Notes: generated by a model from the letters alone, not told the origin. Shown: positions 24,315-33,557, counted from the first letter of the stretch. The stretch is DNA of 64,000 nucleotides from JAHIVB01 sp964574705 (GCA_964574705.1 CAZNOO010000003.1:1-64000), one strand, 5' to 3'. Made by a program: numbers and translations.

Positions 24315-25310
24315 TTAAGGTAGAGTGTTTGGAGCAATCGTCTGAATCACATCAATGACCTGATTGCTTGGAATTGAAAATCCCATTCCTTCGATATCTG
24401 TTGCAGCGAGTTTAGATACGTTGATTCCAATCACCTCGCCATTCAAATTGAATAGTGGTCCTCCACTATTTCCAGCATTGATTGGAGCGTCATGTTGAAT
24501 ATAGTCTACGAGGCCATTGCCATCAACATCGCGGTTGACACCTGCAACAATTCCCAAAGTCACAGATCCATAGAAATCATAGCCTTGAGGGTTTCCTGCA
24601 GCGATGACCAAAGTGCCTGGTAAAACATCATCAGAATTAGCAAGAGTGACTGGCGTAATCGAATAGCCGAGTGAAGCTCCACTAAAGGATAATATTGCAA
24701 TATCGATGTCAGCGTTAGACCCCAATAAAGTCGCTACCACGTAACTATCATCCGAAAATACAACTCTGTAATTGTCACCACCATCAATAACATGATGGTT
24801 TGTGATTAAGTAGTAAGTATTGGTTAGTGAATTGTATGAATACACAACTCCAGTTCCTAATGAGTCTCCCGTAGTTCCAGTGTATGTAGAAACACCGACG
24901 ACTGCATTATCAACAATTGCTGTAATGTCGTAAATTTTAGTTTGTAAAGCTGCGACATAGACACCAATCTCTTCTTGAGAAAACTCAATGGCTAAGTTAT
25001 CCGATACCGTTTGATAAATTTCTTCGTACAATTGCTCTGTCAACATTTGTTCAATGTCGTTATATACATCTGCATAGATATCATCGTAGACATCTTGATA
25101 GATTTGATCAACCAAATCTTGATAGCTGTCATATACATAAGTTTTAGAGCCATCATCAATCGTAACGGTTGTATCCGGGATTGTTGTATTCCATGTTGTC
25201 GTTGTAGAAGTCGCCACAGTTGTCGTTGTTGTATCCGCATTGACGCTTTGACAAGCCACGACAGACAATGCGATGAAAAGCGTCAATATCAATATTCGTA
25301 TTTTTTTCAT
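24315..25310 (-). CDS. HtrA-like serine protease lipoprotein without PDZ domain
   Basis: A secreted trypsin-like protease anchored as a lipoprotein: signal peptide with lipobox SVVAC (C20), then a Thr-rich linker, then an acidic Tyr/Asp-rich helical stretch (residues about 60-110). The catalytic domain has His in ITNHHVIDGG, Asp in NADIDIAIL and Ser in NAGNSGGPLF, so it should be active. It ends shortly after the protease domain, with no PDZ. It lies 3 bases after its larger paralogue and clearly arose by tandem duplication. Confidence 0.9.
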   Translation of the reverse strand: MKKIRILILTLFIALSVVACQSVNADTTTTTVATSTTTTWNTTIPDTTVTIDDGSKTYVYDSYQDLVDQIYQDVYDDIYADVYNDIEQMLTEQLYEEIYQTVSDNLAIEFSQEEIGVYVAALQTKIYDITAIVDNAVVGVSTYTGTTGDSLGTGVVYSYNSLTNTYYLITNHHVIDGGDNYRVVFSDDSYVVATLLGSNADIDIAILSFSGASLGYSITPVTLANSDDVLPGTLVIAAGNPQGYDFYGSVTLGIVAGVNRDVDGNGLVDYIQHDAPINAGNSGGPLFNLNGEVIGINVSKLAATDIEGMGFSIPSNQVIDVIQTIAPNTLP

Positions 25311-25313
25311 ATC

Positions 25314-26627
25314 TTAAGCCTCCGGATTTTGTTTCAGCTCAATGTCATTAAGCGTTAGTGTGCTACCTCCACGGTAGACAACAACACTAATGATGTCTCC
25401 AACTCTGTACCTACTACTAAACTGGGTAACAAAGTCAGTTGTGTTTACAATTGTAATATCTCCAATTTCAAGGATGATATCTCCTGGTAATATGTATCCA
25501 TCCATCGTCGAGTTCGTCACAACGCTGTTAATGTAGAACCCCGTGGTAATGGTTGATGGAATTGTAACATGCAATTCTTGAGTTAAATAATCTCTTCCCG
25601 TAGAAATATCAATGAATTCAATGCCTAAGACCGGTTTTTGTTTTGATACTCCATATATTTCAATGTCTGAACAAATATCAGAAACTAAACTCGAAGGAAT
25701 CGCGAATCCCATACCTTCAATCTCTGTTGCAGCAATCTTGATGACATTGATTCCAATGACTTCACCATCTAAGTTGAAAAGTGCGCCACCGCTGTTTCCA
25801 GCATTAATAGATGCATCATGTTGAATGTATCCTACGAACATATCTTTTACATTATCACTGTTGATATCAAAGTAACGGCTTGTGCCTGAAACGATTCCCA
25901 TCGTTACAGAACGGTAATAATCATATCCATTCGGATTTCCAACTGCCAAAACAATAGTTCCTTTTTGGACGGTATTTGAATCAGCAAATTTAGCTACAGG
26001 GAAGGTTTCACTCGAAGTGAAATAAAGAACCGCCACGTCAACCAAGGAATCGACTCCACGAAGTGTTGCAGGGATTTCAGTTCCGTCTTCGAGTGCGATT
26101 TTATAAATAGTGCCTTCAGCAACGACATGATTGTTCGTCACAACATAATAGACATTATCCAAATGTTTATAAATCACTCCAGATCCTACCGCGTTCAAAG
26201 TCGTACCATCAGCTGCATACGCAGAAACACCAATGACTGCATTGGCTTCACTGGCAACAACTTCATAAATCATGTCAATGACAGTTTTCGCAGTGACTGT
26301 GATTTCACCCGTATCAATTCTCTTTAGCAAGTCCAACATAACAGATTGATAAATTTCGTCGAAGCGATCTTCGGATATATTTTGAATGACTTCTGCTTTG
26401 ATTGACTCATACATTTCATTGTAAATCCGTTGATAGACATCTGCCTTGATTTGGTCGATATCAATGATAGTCGTTCCCGAAGTTGGAGTCGTTGTGCCTG
26501 TCGTATATGAAGTCGTTGAGGTCACAAAAGTCGTCGCAGAAGTCGAGGTTGTCGTAAAGTTAAAAGAGCATCCAGCAAGAACTGCGGTGAATGCGGCTAT
26601 AAGTGCAAAAATCAATAATTTTTTCAT
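25314..26627 (-). CDS. HtrA/DegP-like serine protease lipoprotein with PDZ domain
   Basis: Paralogue of the next gene. Signal peptide with lipobox VLAGC (C20), Thr/Ser-rich linker, a helical acidic segment, then the protease domain with His in VTNNHVVAEG, Asp in SLVDVAVLYF and Ser in NAGNSGGALF. The last 100 residues form a PDZ domain (FYINSVVTNSTMDGYILPGD then IILEIGD). These proteases degrade misfolded exported proteins; in a wall-less cell it would sit on the outer face of the membrane. The ATG at 26627 follows AAAGGATG. A TATAAT lies about 45 bases upstream. The pair occupies the place of spoVM in Bacillus, between thiN and rpmB. Confidence 0.93.
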   Translation of the reverse strand: MKKLLIFALIAAFTAVLAGCSFNFTTTSTSATTFVTSTTSYTTGTTTPTSGTTIIDIDQIKADVYQRIYNEMYESIKAEVIQNISEDRFDEIYQSVMLDLLKRIDTGEITVTAKTVIDMIYEVVASEANAVIGVSAYAADGTTLNAVGSGVIYKHLDNVYYVVTNNHVVAEGTIYKIALEDGTEIPATLRGVDSLVDVAVLYFTSSETFPVAKFADSNTVQKGTIVLAVGNPNGYDYYRSVTMGIVSGTSRYFDINSDNVKDMFVGYIQHDASINAGNSGGALFNLDGEVIGINVIKIAATEIEGMGFAIPSSLVSDICSDIEIYGVSKQKPVLGIEFIDISTGRDYLTQELHVTIPSTITTGFYINSVVTNSTMDGYILPGDIILEIGDITIVNTTDFVTQFSSRYRVGDIISVVVYRGGSTLTLNDIELKQNPEA

Positions 26628-26711
26628 GTAATCATCCTTTCGATGGCAATGAATTCAATATTTTTTGAGTCTATTATAATACTGGATTATGTTTGTTTTG
26701 TGAAAAAGAAA

Positions 26712-27329
26712 TTATTTTTCGTTGGAGCAAACAACCATGAGTCTTCCCTTGGAAAACTCGACTACTCCTCCGCCTTCATTAGATACGCACACAGAATCGG
26801 AAGTAGATAGCAAGTAATCATCAAGTTCATATTTAAATCCTTTGATATTCAATTCAAATACGTCTTCAATCGCAAAAAATGAGATGTACTTGTAGTAATT
26901 TTCGATGTTGTGTTTTCCTTTTTTTAAAACAAAAATCTGATGTTGATCATCTCTAAAAGAAATTTGGAACCGTTTCAGAAGATTGACGTTCGCAAATAAA
27001 TGGTCAATTCTCCCTCCGATTCCTCCATAGATTTCAATGCTTTGATATGCAAAGTTATTATATAAATAATCAATGGCATAAGCCAAGTCTGTCATATTCT
27101 TTTCTGTTGGTAATTTGATGATTTCATCGACATATTCAGACAAATGAGCAACATATTCTTTTCGAATCGAGTCAAAATCGCCGATGGCTAAATCGACGTG
27201 CATTTTCGCATCTATCAAATACTCAAGTCCGGAGTCAACTCCGACGATCATTTCATCAGACTCCTCAAAGTATACGTTTGAAAGTGTGTAATTATTGGGT
27301 CCAGTGAATATTTTGATTTTATCAATCAT
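26712..27329 (-). CDS. thiN: Thiamine pyrophosphokinase
   Basis: Makes thiamine diphosphate from thiamine and ATP. The signatures are GVDSGLEYL, AIGDFDSI and EKNMTDLAYAIDYL, followed by GGIGGRIDHLFANV, all diagnostic of the family. 205 aa is normal. It overlaps the rpe end by 8 bases (ATGATTGA) and so is translationally coupled, in the conserved order rsgA-rpe-thiN. Confidence 0.95.
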   Translation of the reverse strand: MIDKIKIFTGPNNYTLSNVYFEESDEMIVGVDSGLEYLIDAKMHVDLAIGDFDSIRKEYVAHLSEYVDEIIKLPTEKNMTDLAYAIDYLYNNFAYQSIEIYGGIGGRIDHLFANVNLLKRFQISFRDDQHQIFVLKKGKHNIENYYKYISFFAIEDVFELNIKGFKYELDDYLLSTSDSVCVSNEGGGVVEFSKGRLMVVCSNEK

Positions 27330-27963
27330 TTTCTAATTCATCAATCAATTTATTTCGATCAGTTGCTTTGAAAAGGTAAGAGCCCACGACTGCAATGTCT
27401 GCCCCGGCGTTTTTAACCAAAGGAAACGTTTCTTGATTGATTCCTCCATCCACTTCAATGACATATTTATACCCATGTCTTTTTCGCATTTTATCAAGCC
27501 ATTCTATTTTATCAATTGAACTAGGAAGAAAAGCTTGACCGCCCTTCCCTGGTTCAACGCTCATCACTAAAATGAGATCGACTTTTGCAAGATACGGGCC
27601 TAACACCTCGATATCCGTATCAGGTTTGACTGAAATACCGCAATCTGCATCAAGCTCATGAATCAAGTCGATGAGAAGTGAAACCCGATTCGGATCAGCC
27701 TCATAATGAAAAGTGACCAAATCAGCTCCTGCAGCAATATATTGTTCAATAAAGAGCATCGGATTTTCAATCATCAAATGACAATCAAAAAACTGTTGAC
27801 TGTAAGCAGCCACTTCTCTTAATGTTTCATAATCATAAGTAATATTTCGAACAAATTGGCCATCCATAACATCAAAATGAAGCCATTTTGCATGACTAAC
27901 AGATAGAATTTCGTTCTTTAGTTTTTTAAAGTCTGCAGACAGAAACGATGGTGATATAATCAT
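27322..27963 (-). CDS. rpe: Ribulose-phosphate 3-epimerase
   Basis: Interconverts ribulose 5-phosphate and xylulose 5-phosphate in the pentose phosphate pathway. A TIM barrel with the signatures ISPSFLSADF, LHFDVMDGQFVRN, DCHLMIENP, LVMSVEPGKGGQAF and YVIEVDGGIN; the metal-binding His and Asp residues are in place. 213 aa is usual. It starts 9 bases after the rsgA stop. Confidence 0.96.
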   Translation of the reverse strand: MIISPSFLSADFKKLKNEILSVSHAKWLHFDVMDGQFVRNITYDYETLREVAAYSQQFFDCHLMIENPMLFIEQYIAAGADLVTFHYEADPNRVSLLIDLIHELDADCGISVKPDTDIEVLGPYLAKVDLILVMSVEPGKGGQAFLPSSIDKIEWLDKMRKRHGYKYVIEVDGGINQETFPLVKNAGADIAVVGSYLFKATDRNKLIDELEND

Positions 27964-27972
27964 TCTTTTACC

Positions 27973-28839
27973 TCAATATTTAATCTTGTAAGATCTGATT
28001 TCTTCTAGTAATTTAATATAATTTAAGTATCTTTCTTTAGGAAGAGTACCTTCTTCAACGGCCTGTTTTACTGCACATCCAGGTTCCGTCTGATGAAAGC
28101 ATCCATTGAATCTACAATGAGAGCCTAACTGAAACAAATCCGGAAAGGAGTCTTTCAGTTGAATGTCTTCCATGTCATAGAACTCCAGTTTCGAAAAACC
28201 AGGTGTATCAGCAATCCATCCGTTTACAAGTGGAATGAGTTCGACGTGTCTTGTTGTATGCTTGCCTCTTCCGAGGGCTTTTGAAATTTCATTCGTTGCC
28301 AAGTTTAAAGTTGGATCGACTGTGTTTAGTAGACTGCTTTTTCCTGCGCCGGTTTGACCAGTCAGAACATTGACCTTATCCTTGATCACGTCTTTAATTT
28401 CTTCAAGGCCAACACTAGTTTTGGTGCTAAAGAAAATCACTTTGTAATATTTTTGATAATATTCAAGTGTGGATTTTAAATCAGAAAGTTGTTCTTCAGT
28501 TAGAAGGTCAATCTTCGTAATCACAATGACTGGGAGGATATGATTGAACTCCACCATCGCCAAAAACTTGTCCAATAGCAATGAACTGAAATCAGGTTCA
28601 ACAGACGAAGAAATCAATAAAGCCTGATCGATATTACAAATCGATGGTCTGTTCAAATCATTGAATCTGGGTAGCAATTCGTGAATTGTATCTTCATCAT
28701 ACATCACGAAATCTCCCACTTTAGGATCTAAATTTCTGTATCTAAAAACGCCTCTGGGTTTGACAACCGATAATTGACGAGTATCGTCGACAACGGTATA
28801 GAGCCCTCCGATTAGTTTAATGATCCTTCCTTTTTTCAA
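27973..28839 (-). CDS. rsgA: Ribosome small-subunit-dependent GTPase RsgA
   Basis: RsgA is a circularly permuted GTPase that matures the 30S subunit. An OB domain is followed by the permuted G motifs: TKIDLL (G4), then GQTGAGKSSLLN (G1) and DTPGF (G3). The C-terminal zinc finger is C-x4-C-His-x6-C (CRFNGCFHQTEPGC). The start is taken as TTG at 28839 (KKGRIIKLIGG) because GGAGG lies 8 bases before it. An earlier TTG at 28878 would overlap the promoter -10. Length is then 288 aa. Confidence 0.95.
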   Translation of the reverse strand: MKKGRIIKLIGGLYTVVDDTRQLSVVKPRGVFRYRNLDPKVGDFVMYDEDTIHELLPRFNDLNRPSICNIDQALLISSSVEPDFSSLLLDKFLAMVEFNHILPVIVITKIDLLTEEQLSDLKSTLEYYQKYYKVIFFSTKTSVGLEEIKDVIKDKVNVLTGQTGAGKSSLLNTVDPTLNLATNEISKALGRGKHTTRHVELIPLVNGWIADTPGFSKLEFYDMEDIQLKDSFPDLFQLGSHCRFNGCFHQTEPGCAVKQAVEEGTLPKERYLNYIKLLEEIRSYKIKY

Positions 28840-28869
28840 ATAATGGCCTCCATTAGAAATGATAATATC

Positions 28870-28875
28870 ATTATA
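28870..28875 (-). promoter_or_regulatory. -10 element of rsgA-rpe-thiN
   Basis: TATAAT (complement of 28870-28875), about 30 bases before the TTG start. It follows directly on the rubrerythrin terminator; the -35 would lie in that terminator's T-run and is weak. Confidence 0.55.
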
Positions 28876-28884
28876 CAAGAAAAA

Positions 28885-28913
28885 CCAAAAAAAAAGAAGA
28901 CAAGTGTCTTCTT
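28885..28913 (-). terminator. Terminator of the rubrerythrin gene
   Basis: On the minus strand AAGAAGACA ... TGTCTTCTT (28894-28902 with 28905-28913) followed by a long T-run, a few bases past the stop codon. Confidence 0.85.
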
Positions 28914-28916
28914 CTC

Positions 28917-29459
28917 TTAATAAGTTTTAACGTATTTTTTGAAATATCCTTGGTCATGTCCACATACAGGACATTTGTTCGGTGCTTTCTTACCGACATG
29001 GATGTGTCCGCATTCAAGGCAAATCCACATTTGTGATTCATTGTCAGATTCAAATAGTTTGCTTCCCTTTAAACTGTCAAGTAATGCAAGGTATCTAGCT
29101 TCATGAGTTTTTTCAATTGCAGCGACACCTTCGAAAAGATAAGCGATTTTGTTGAATCCTTCTTCTCTTGCGACTGCAGCGAATCCCTTGTACATGTCAG
29201 TCCATTCATAATGTTCTCCAGCTGCGCCGTCAGCCAAATTGACTTCCGTTGTAGGAACTTCACCGCCATGCAGTAATTTGAACCAAATCTTTGCATGTTC
29301 TTTTTCGTTTTCAGCAGTTTCTAGGAAGAATTCAGAGATTTGATTGTACCCTTCCTTTTTAGCAACGCTAGCATAATAAGTATACTTGTTTCTTGCTTGT
29401 GATTCTCCTGCAAATGCAGACATCAGGTTTTGTTCTGTTTTTGAGCCTTTCAATTCCAT
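28917..29459 (-). CDS. rbr: Rubrerythrin
   Basis: A diiron peroxidase that removes hydrogen peroxide in anaerobes using electrons from NAD(P)H via a rubredoxin domain. The four-helix bundle has the diiron ligands in FAGESQARNKY, ETAENEKEHAKIWF and GVAAIEKTHEARY. The C-terminal rubredoxin has CLECGHIHVGKKAPNKCPVC. 180 aa is normal. The ATG at 29459 follows AAGGAGG. With the oxygen-sensitive hydrogenase, this marks an anaerobe that protects itself from oxygen. Confidence 0.97.
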   Translation of the reverse strand: MELKGSKTEQNLMSAFAGESQARNKYTYYASVAKKEGYNQISEFFLETAENEKEHAKIWFKLLHGGEVPTTEVNLADGAAGEHYEWTDMYKGFAAVAREEGFNKIAYLFEGVAAIEKTHEARYLALLDSLKGSKLFESDNESQMWICLECGHIHVGKKAPNKCPVCGHDQGYFKKYVKTY

Positions 29460-29495
29460 AAATGTTCCTCCTTATAAGATTTTATTTACAAATTT

Positions 29496-29508
29496 ATTGT
29501 AGCACAAT
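29496..29508 (-). promoter_or_regulatory. Promoter -10 and small palindrome before rubrerythrin
   Basis: On the minus strand TGC-TACAAT is an extended -10 (TACAAT, complement of 29496-29501). ATTGT-AGC-ACAAT (29496-29508) is a 5-bp-arm palindrome lying over it, where a redox regulator could act; it does not match a full PerR or Rex box. Confidence 0.45.
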
Positions 29509-29538
29509 CATTAAACTTAAGAAATACTTTATCTAAAA

Positions 29539-30678
29539 TCAGTCTCCAAATACAACGCCGATTCCTTTGGCGGCGGTTACAAGGTCTCCATTCGGATTAA
29601 CCTTTCTAGCTCCACCTCTGCTGGTTTCTCCAGTTTTTCCTGAGCCAACAACATCTTCGATGAAGACTGTTTGCATCTTGTCGTTTTTAACTGTGACCAT
29701 TTGACCAAAGTCTCCGCGAGCAATCATGTCAACAGCGTAAGAACCATATTTTGTACTCAATACGCGGTCAAATGTGTTTGTAACTCCACCACGTTGAATG
29801 TATCCTAAATTGGTTGTACGAATGTCTTGTCCAGTGATTGGTTTCACGAGTTTTTCAAGTGCTTTTCCAACCAATTCTCCAACGCCGCCCAAACGAACGG
29901 AGTCAGCGCTTGTTTGGTCAATCATTTTAATGGTGACGTCACCATCGATTGGCTTTGCGCCTTCTGAGATACAGATGACTGAAAACTTGGATCCGGAATT
30001 ATAACGATCTAATACTTTTTGTGCAACTTTTTTTAGGTCGTAAGGAATCTCTGGAATTAAAATAACATCTGCAGAACCGGCGATTCCACCTTCCAAAGCA
30101 AGCCAACCTGCATTTCTTCCCATGACTTCGAGAATCATGATTCTGTCATGCGAAAAAGCGGTTGTATGCAATGCATCGAGGGCGAGCATAATGTGGTCTA
30201 GAGCTGTTCTGTACCCGAATGTGATTTCGGTTGCTGGAACGTCATTGTCGATGGTTTTGGGGATACCGACGACATTGATTCCTTTTCTAGCAAAGTCACG
30301 AGCACTTGTTAAAGTTCCGTCTCCGCCAATGATGATGAGTGCATCAACATTATGTTTTTTTAAGTTTGCAATAGCGACATCAGACACGTCAGAATAAGTC
30401 ACGTTTCCATCTTCATCCACACTTCTGAAATTGAATAGGTTGTCCTTGTTTGAATTTTTTAGAATGGTTCCACCCTGGTGAAGAATACCTGAAACGGTTC
30501 TTAAGTCCATATCGATAAAGTCATCTTTATAAAGTCCATAGTATCCACCCATGAATCCAACGACTTCGTAATTGTATTTTAATATGGCGGTTCTAACAAC
30601 GGCACGTATGACTGCATTTAATCCCGAGCAGTCTCCGCCTCCAGTCAGTAAAGCTATTTTTTTAATCTCTTGATTCAT
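29539..30678 (-). CDS. pfkA: 6-phosphofructokinase
   Basis: Commits fructose 6-phosphate to glycolysis. The start GGGDCSGLNAVIRAVVR, IIGGDGTLTSA, GIPKTIDNDV and EVMGRNAGWLAL are family motifs. GGDG (Gly at E. coli position 104) predicts ATP use, while the Lys in PKTIDND (position 124) is typical of pyrophosphate enzymes. This Gly/Lys combination is found in an ATP-using subgroup related to the PPi enzymes. 379 aa is longer than the 320-aa Bacillus enzyme, in line with that subgroup. The ATG at 30678 follows GGAAGGAG; TATAAT lies at the complement of 30708-30713. Confidence 0.93.
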   Translation of the reverse strand: MNQEIKKIALLTGGGDCSGLNAVIRAVVRTAILKYNYEVVGFMGGYYGLYKDDFIDMDLRTVSGILHQGGTILKNSNKDNLFNFRSVDEDGNVTYSDVSDVAIANLKKHNVDALIIIGGDGTLTSARDFARKGINVVGIPKTIDNDVPATEITFGYRTALDHIMLALDALHTTAFSHDRIMILEVMGRNAGWLALEGGIAGSADVILIPEIPYDLKKVAQKVLDRYNSGSKFSVICISEGAKPIDGDVTIKMIDQTSADSVRLGGVGELVGKALEKLVKPITGQDIRTTNLGYIQRGGVTNTFDRVLSTKYGSYAVDMIARGDFGQMVTVKNDKMQTVFIEDVVGSGKTGETSRGGARKVNPNGDLVTAAKGIGVVFGD

Positions 30679-30757
30679 ATTATATCGCTCCTTCCATATG
30701 AAAAATCATTATATAGTTTAACACTTATAACTAGCTGAGTCAAACAATATCAACTGA

Positions 30758-31789
30758 TTATGACTTGTCTTCGGATTTCAGTCTTAACTGCCCGCAAGCA
30801 GCGTTGATGTCTGAGCCCTGTTCTTTTCGAAGCGTGGCCACAATGCCTCTTTTTGCCAATCGATCGTAGAATGCCATCGCTCTTGAAATATCCGTTTTTT
30901 GATGCGAAAACTCATCCACAACATTATAGGGAATCAGATTCACATAGGCGTTCAAGCCTCTCAATAAATCACTTAATTCATCTGCGTGTTTGATGTCGTC
31001 ATTTTCGCCTTTAAGAAGGATGTATTCAAAAGTTATCCTTCTGGAAGTCTCTTCAAAATAGACTTCGCACGCTTTGATGAGATCTCTTAAAGGATACCGT
31101 TTGTTAATGGGCATCAATTGGTTTCTTAAGTCATCATTAGGCGCATGAAGGCTGATGGCTAGATTGCTGCGAATCGGTTCTTTTGCATATTGGTAAATCC
31201 TTGGAACGATTCCACAAGTGGACACTGTAATATGTCTTTGACCTATTGCAAGTCCTTTGCTTTCATTGATGACTCTGATGAAATCCATGACGTTATCATA
31301 ATTGTCAAAAGGTTCTCCTGTTCCCATCACAACCGTGTGCGTGATTTTAATTCCGAGCAAATGCTCTACGGATATAATTTGAGAAACAAGTTCTCCTACT
31401 GTGAGATTGCGAACCCTTTTCTTCAAACCGGAAGCGCAAAAAGTGCATCCCATGTTACAACCCACTTGAGATGTAACGCAAAGAGATAGTCCATAATCAT
31501 GTGTCATCAACACCGTTTCAATTGAATGGGCATCATCGAGTGAAAACAAAAACTTGGTTGTTCCATCCGTTGAAGTTTGTCTGATGATTTCATTCAAAAA
31601 ATGAATGGAGAAATGTTCAATTAGAAAATCTTTGAGAGAACTAGACAAATTGGTCATCTGAGAAAAATCAATGACACGCTTTTGATAAACCCACTCAAAA
31701 ATTTGAGTTGCATTAAATTTTTTATAACCCGACGAGGTTAGTTCCTCGGCTAATTTTTCTAGTGTGTAGTCTAATAGGTTATTCTTCAT
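30758..31789 (-). CDS. rlmN: Dual-specificity RNA methyltransferase RlmN
   Basis: A radical-SAM enzyme that puts a methyl group on C2 of A2503 in 23S rRNA and A37 of some tRNAs. The radical-SAM cluster ligands are in CNMGCTFCASG (C-x3-C-x2-C). The methyl-carrier Cys regions are in the C-terminus (DINAACGQLRLK). VVMGTGEPFDNYDNVM and STCGIVPRI are also typical. 343 aa is normal. The ATG at 31789 follows GAAAGGA. Phosphatase/kinase genes prpC-prkC, which follow rlmN in Bacillus, are missing. Confidence 0.97.
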   Translation of the reverse strand: MKNNLLDYTLEKLAEELTSSGYKKFNATQIFEWVYQKRVIDFSQMTNLSSSLKDFLIEHFSIHFLNEIIRQTSTDGTTKFLFSLDDAHSIETVLMTHDYGLSLCVTSQVGCNMGCTFCASGLKKRVRNLTVGELVSQIISVEHLLGIKITHTVVMGTGEPFDNYDNVMDFIRVINESKGLAIGQRHITVSTCGIVPRIYQYAKEPIRSNLAISLHAPNDDLRNQLMPINKRYPLRDLIKACEVYFEETSRRITFEYILLKGENDDIKHADELSDLLRGLNAYVNLIPYNVVDEFSHQKTDISRAMAFYDRLAKRGIVATLRKEQGSDINAACGQLRLKSEDKS

Positions 31790-31800
31790 AGGTTTCCTTT

Positions 31801-32649
31801 CTATTCTTTTTCCTTACGGCGCGTTACAATGATGAGAGATGCTAGATAGAATACAACTGCAGTACCGACGAGCACCATAATATGAACCCAATTGGCGATA
31901 ACGACTCCGTTGGCTTCTAAATTAATTCCCAAAAACAGTCTGAATTCTTCCGGTACAAGATTGATTGGGATGGCTTCATTCATCATCAACTGTCTGAGTA
32001 AAACCGCAGAATGCGAAATAGGGAATATTTTAATAACCGTTTGTACAGCTGAAGGGAGTTGTCCGATTGGAATGTAGATTCCGGTCATAAACCCGATGAA
32101 CGTTCCGATGATGGTAGAGACAGCTGCAAACGCGTTTGAACTTTTGATGAATACAATCATGAAAAAAACAAGTGCGCTCGACGAAGTAACACTGAGTAAC
32201 ATAACCAAAAGAACTTTAACCAGCGTATCAAAAGACAAAATGGATCCTTTAATGCAGATATAGGCCTCTGCAAGAACCAAAGTAAACAAACTCATGATGG
32301 ATCCGATAATCATCGCACTGATGATATAAGATAATACCAGTTGCCATCTTTTCATTGGAGAGGACTTAAAGTCACGAATCACTTTTGTTGATTGATCTGT
32401 CACCATGATTCCGTATGCGCCAAGGGTTGTCGTCATTGTAGATGCGGCAACAACGCCGCCCATAATCCAACTATCAATGAAAAAACGTGCATTATCTCCC
32501 GCAAAAGAAGACACACTTCCTTCTATCATGCTTCCGAGGAAGAGCAAATAAAGTCCAATAATAATGATGACTCCGAACATTGAAAAAAAGACTGAAGCTT
32601 TGTCACGGAAATAACATTTTAAATTTCTTTTAACCATTGAAAGGATCAT
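31801..32649 (-). CDS. ABC-2 type transporter permease
   Basis: A membrane protein with about six hydrophobic segments: one near residue 20-40, then around 60-85, 105-130, 140-165, 170-195 and 255-275. The layout is that of ABC-2 exporters of drugs or other small molecules. The first residues (VKRNLKCYFRDKASVFFS) are the usual cytoplasmic helix. The start shares one base with the stop of the ATPase gene (TAATG), so the two are coupled and form one exporter. The substrate cannot be told. Confidence 0.88.
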   Translation of the reverse strand: MILSMVKRNLKCYFRDKASVFFSMFGVIIIIGLYLLFLGSMIEGSVSSFAGDNARFFIDSWIMGGVVAASTMTTTLGAYGIMVTDQSTKVIRDFKSSPMKRWQLVLSYIISAMIIGSIMSLFTLVLAEAYICIKGSILSFDTLVKVLLVMLLSVTSSSALVFFMIVFIKSSNAFAAVSTIIGTFIGFMTGIYIPIGQLPSAVQTVIKIFPISHSAVLLRQLMMNEAIPINLVPEEFRLFLGINLEANGVVIANWVHIMVLVGTAVVFYLASLIIVTRRKEKE

Positions 32650-33557
32650 TATTTAATCTCCTTTCCGGTAATTGTAATAAATGCATCATCGAGATTACCG
32701 TTCAAAACTTGAAAAGATTTTAACTCATTTTCAAGCAAATGGATATATTCTACTGATTCCAAAGTGCTATTTAAAGCAATGCGAATCGTATCATTTTTGA
32801 TTATATATTCGGTTTTAGCCCCAAGCAACTTGACTGCTTTTTCCATGTTTTTGGGACTTGCAACAAAATAATCATGGGAGTATTCGTCCTTCAATGCAGC
32901 TGGAGTTCCTTTCGCTGCAATCACACCATTATCGATAATTACGACATAATCCGCTTCATCTGCTTCTTCAAGGTAATGCGTTGTTAGGAAAACCGTCATA
33001 TTTTTCGATTTTTGCATTTTTTGAATAGTTTGCCAGACATTACTTCTAGTCTGTGGGTCAAGTCCGGTCGTTGGCTCATCTAAAAACAAGATCTTCGGAC
33101 GGTTAATCAAAGCTCTTGCGATGTCGGCCCTTCTTTTCTGTCCTCCAGACAATTTCCCATATCTGCGATTTTGAATATCAAAGATATCAGTCACATGTAA
33201 GGCTTCATCAATGGCTTCCTTCAGAGTTGCTTTATCCATTCGATATAAGCTGCCTCTTGTTTCAAGGTTTTCTCTAATCGTTAGCAAAGGATCCAGAACA
33301 GTGTCTTGAAAAACAATTCCGATTTCATCTCGTATAAGAGAATCATCTTTTCCTAGAATGTGATGATTAATAATTACTTCTCCAGATTCATACGAGAGCA
33401 AAGTGCAAATGACGTTTATAGTTGTAGACTTTCCTGCGCCGTTCGGTCCCAAGAAGGCGAAAAGAGTACCTTCTTCTACATAGAAACTAATGTTTTTTAC
33501 TGCTTGAACTTCTTTATAATTCTTAACTAAATTCTTTACTTCAATGATGTAAGACAA
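32649..33557 (-). CDS. ABC transporter ATP-binding protein (exporter type)
   Basis: ATPase partner of the downstream permease. Walker A GPNGAGKST, the Q-loop in IGIVFQDTVLDP, signature LSGGQKRR, Walker B ILFLDEPTTGLDPQTR and the switch His in TTHYLEEAD are all present. The C-terminal part is the DUF4162-like tail of daunorubicin-resistance-type ATPases. The start codon is TTG at 33557, supported by GGAGGGG. TATAAT is the complement of 33587-33592. Confidence 0.93.
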   Translation of the reverse strand: MSYIIEVKNLVKNYKEVQAVKNISFYVEEGTLFAFLGPNGAGKSTTINVICTLLSYESGEVIINHHILGKDDSLIRDEIGIVFQDTVLDPLLTIRENLETRGSLYRMDKATLKEAIDEALHVTDIFDIQNRRYGKLSGGQKRRADIARALINRPKILFLDEPTTGLDPQTRSNVWQTIQKMQKSKNMTVFLTTHYLEEADEADYVVIIDNGVIAAKGTPAALKDEYSHDYFVASPKNMEKAVKLLGAKTEYIIKNDTIRIALNSTLESVEYIHLLENELKSFQVLNGNLDDAFITITGKEIK

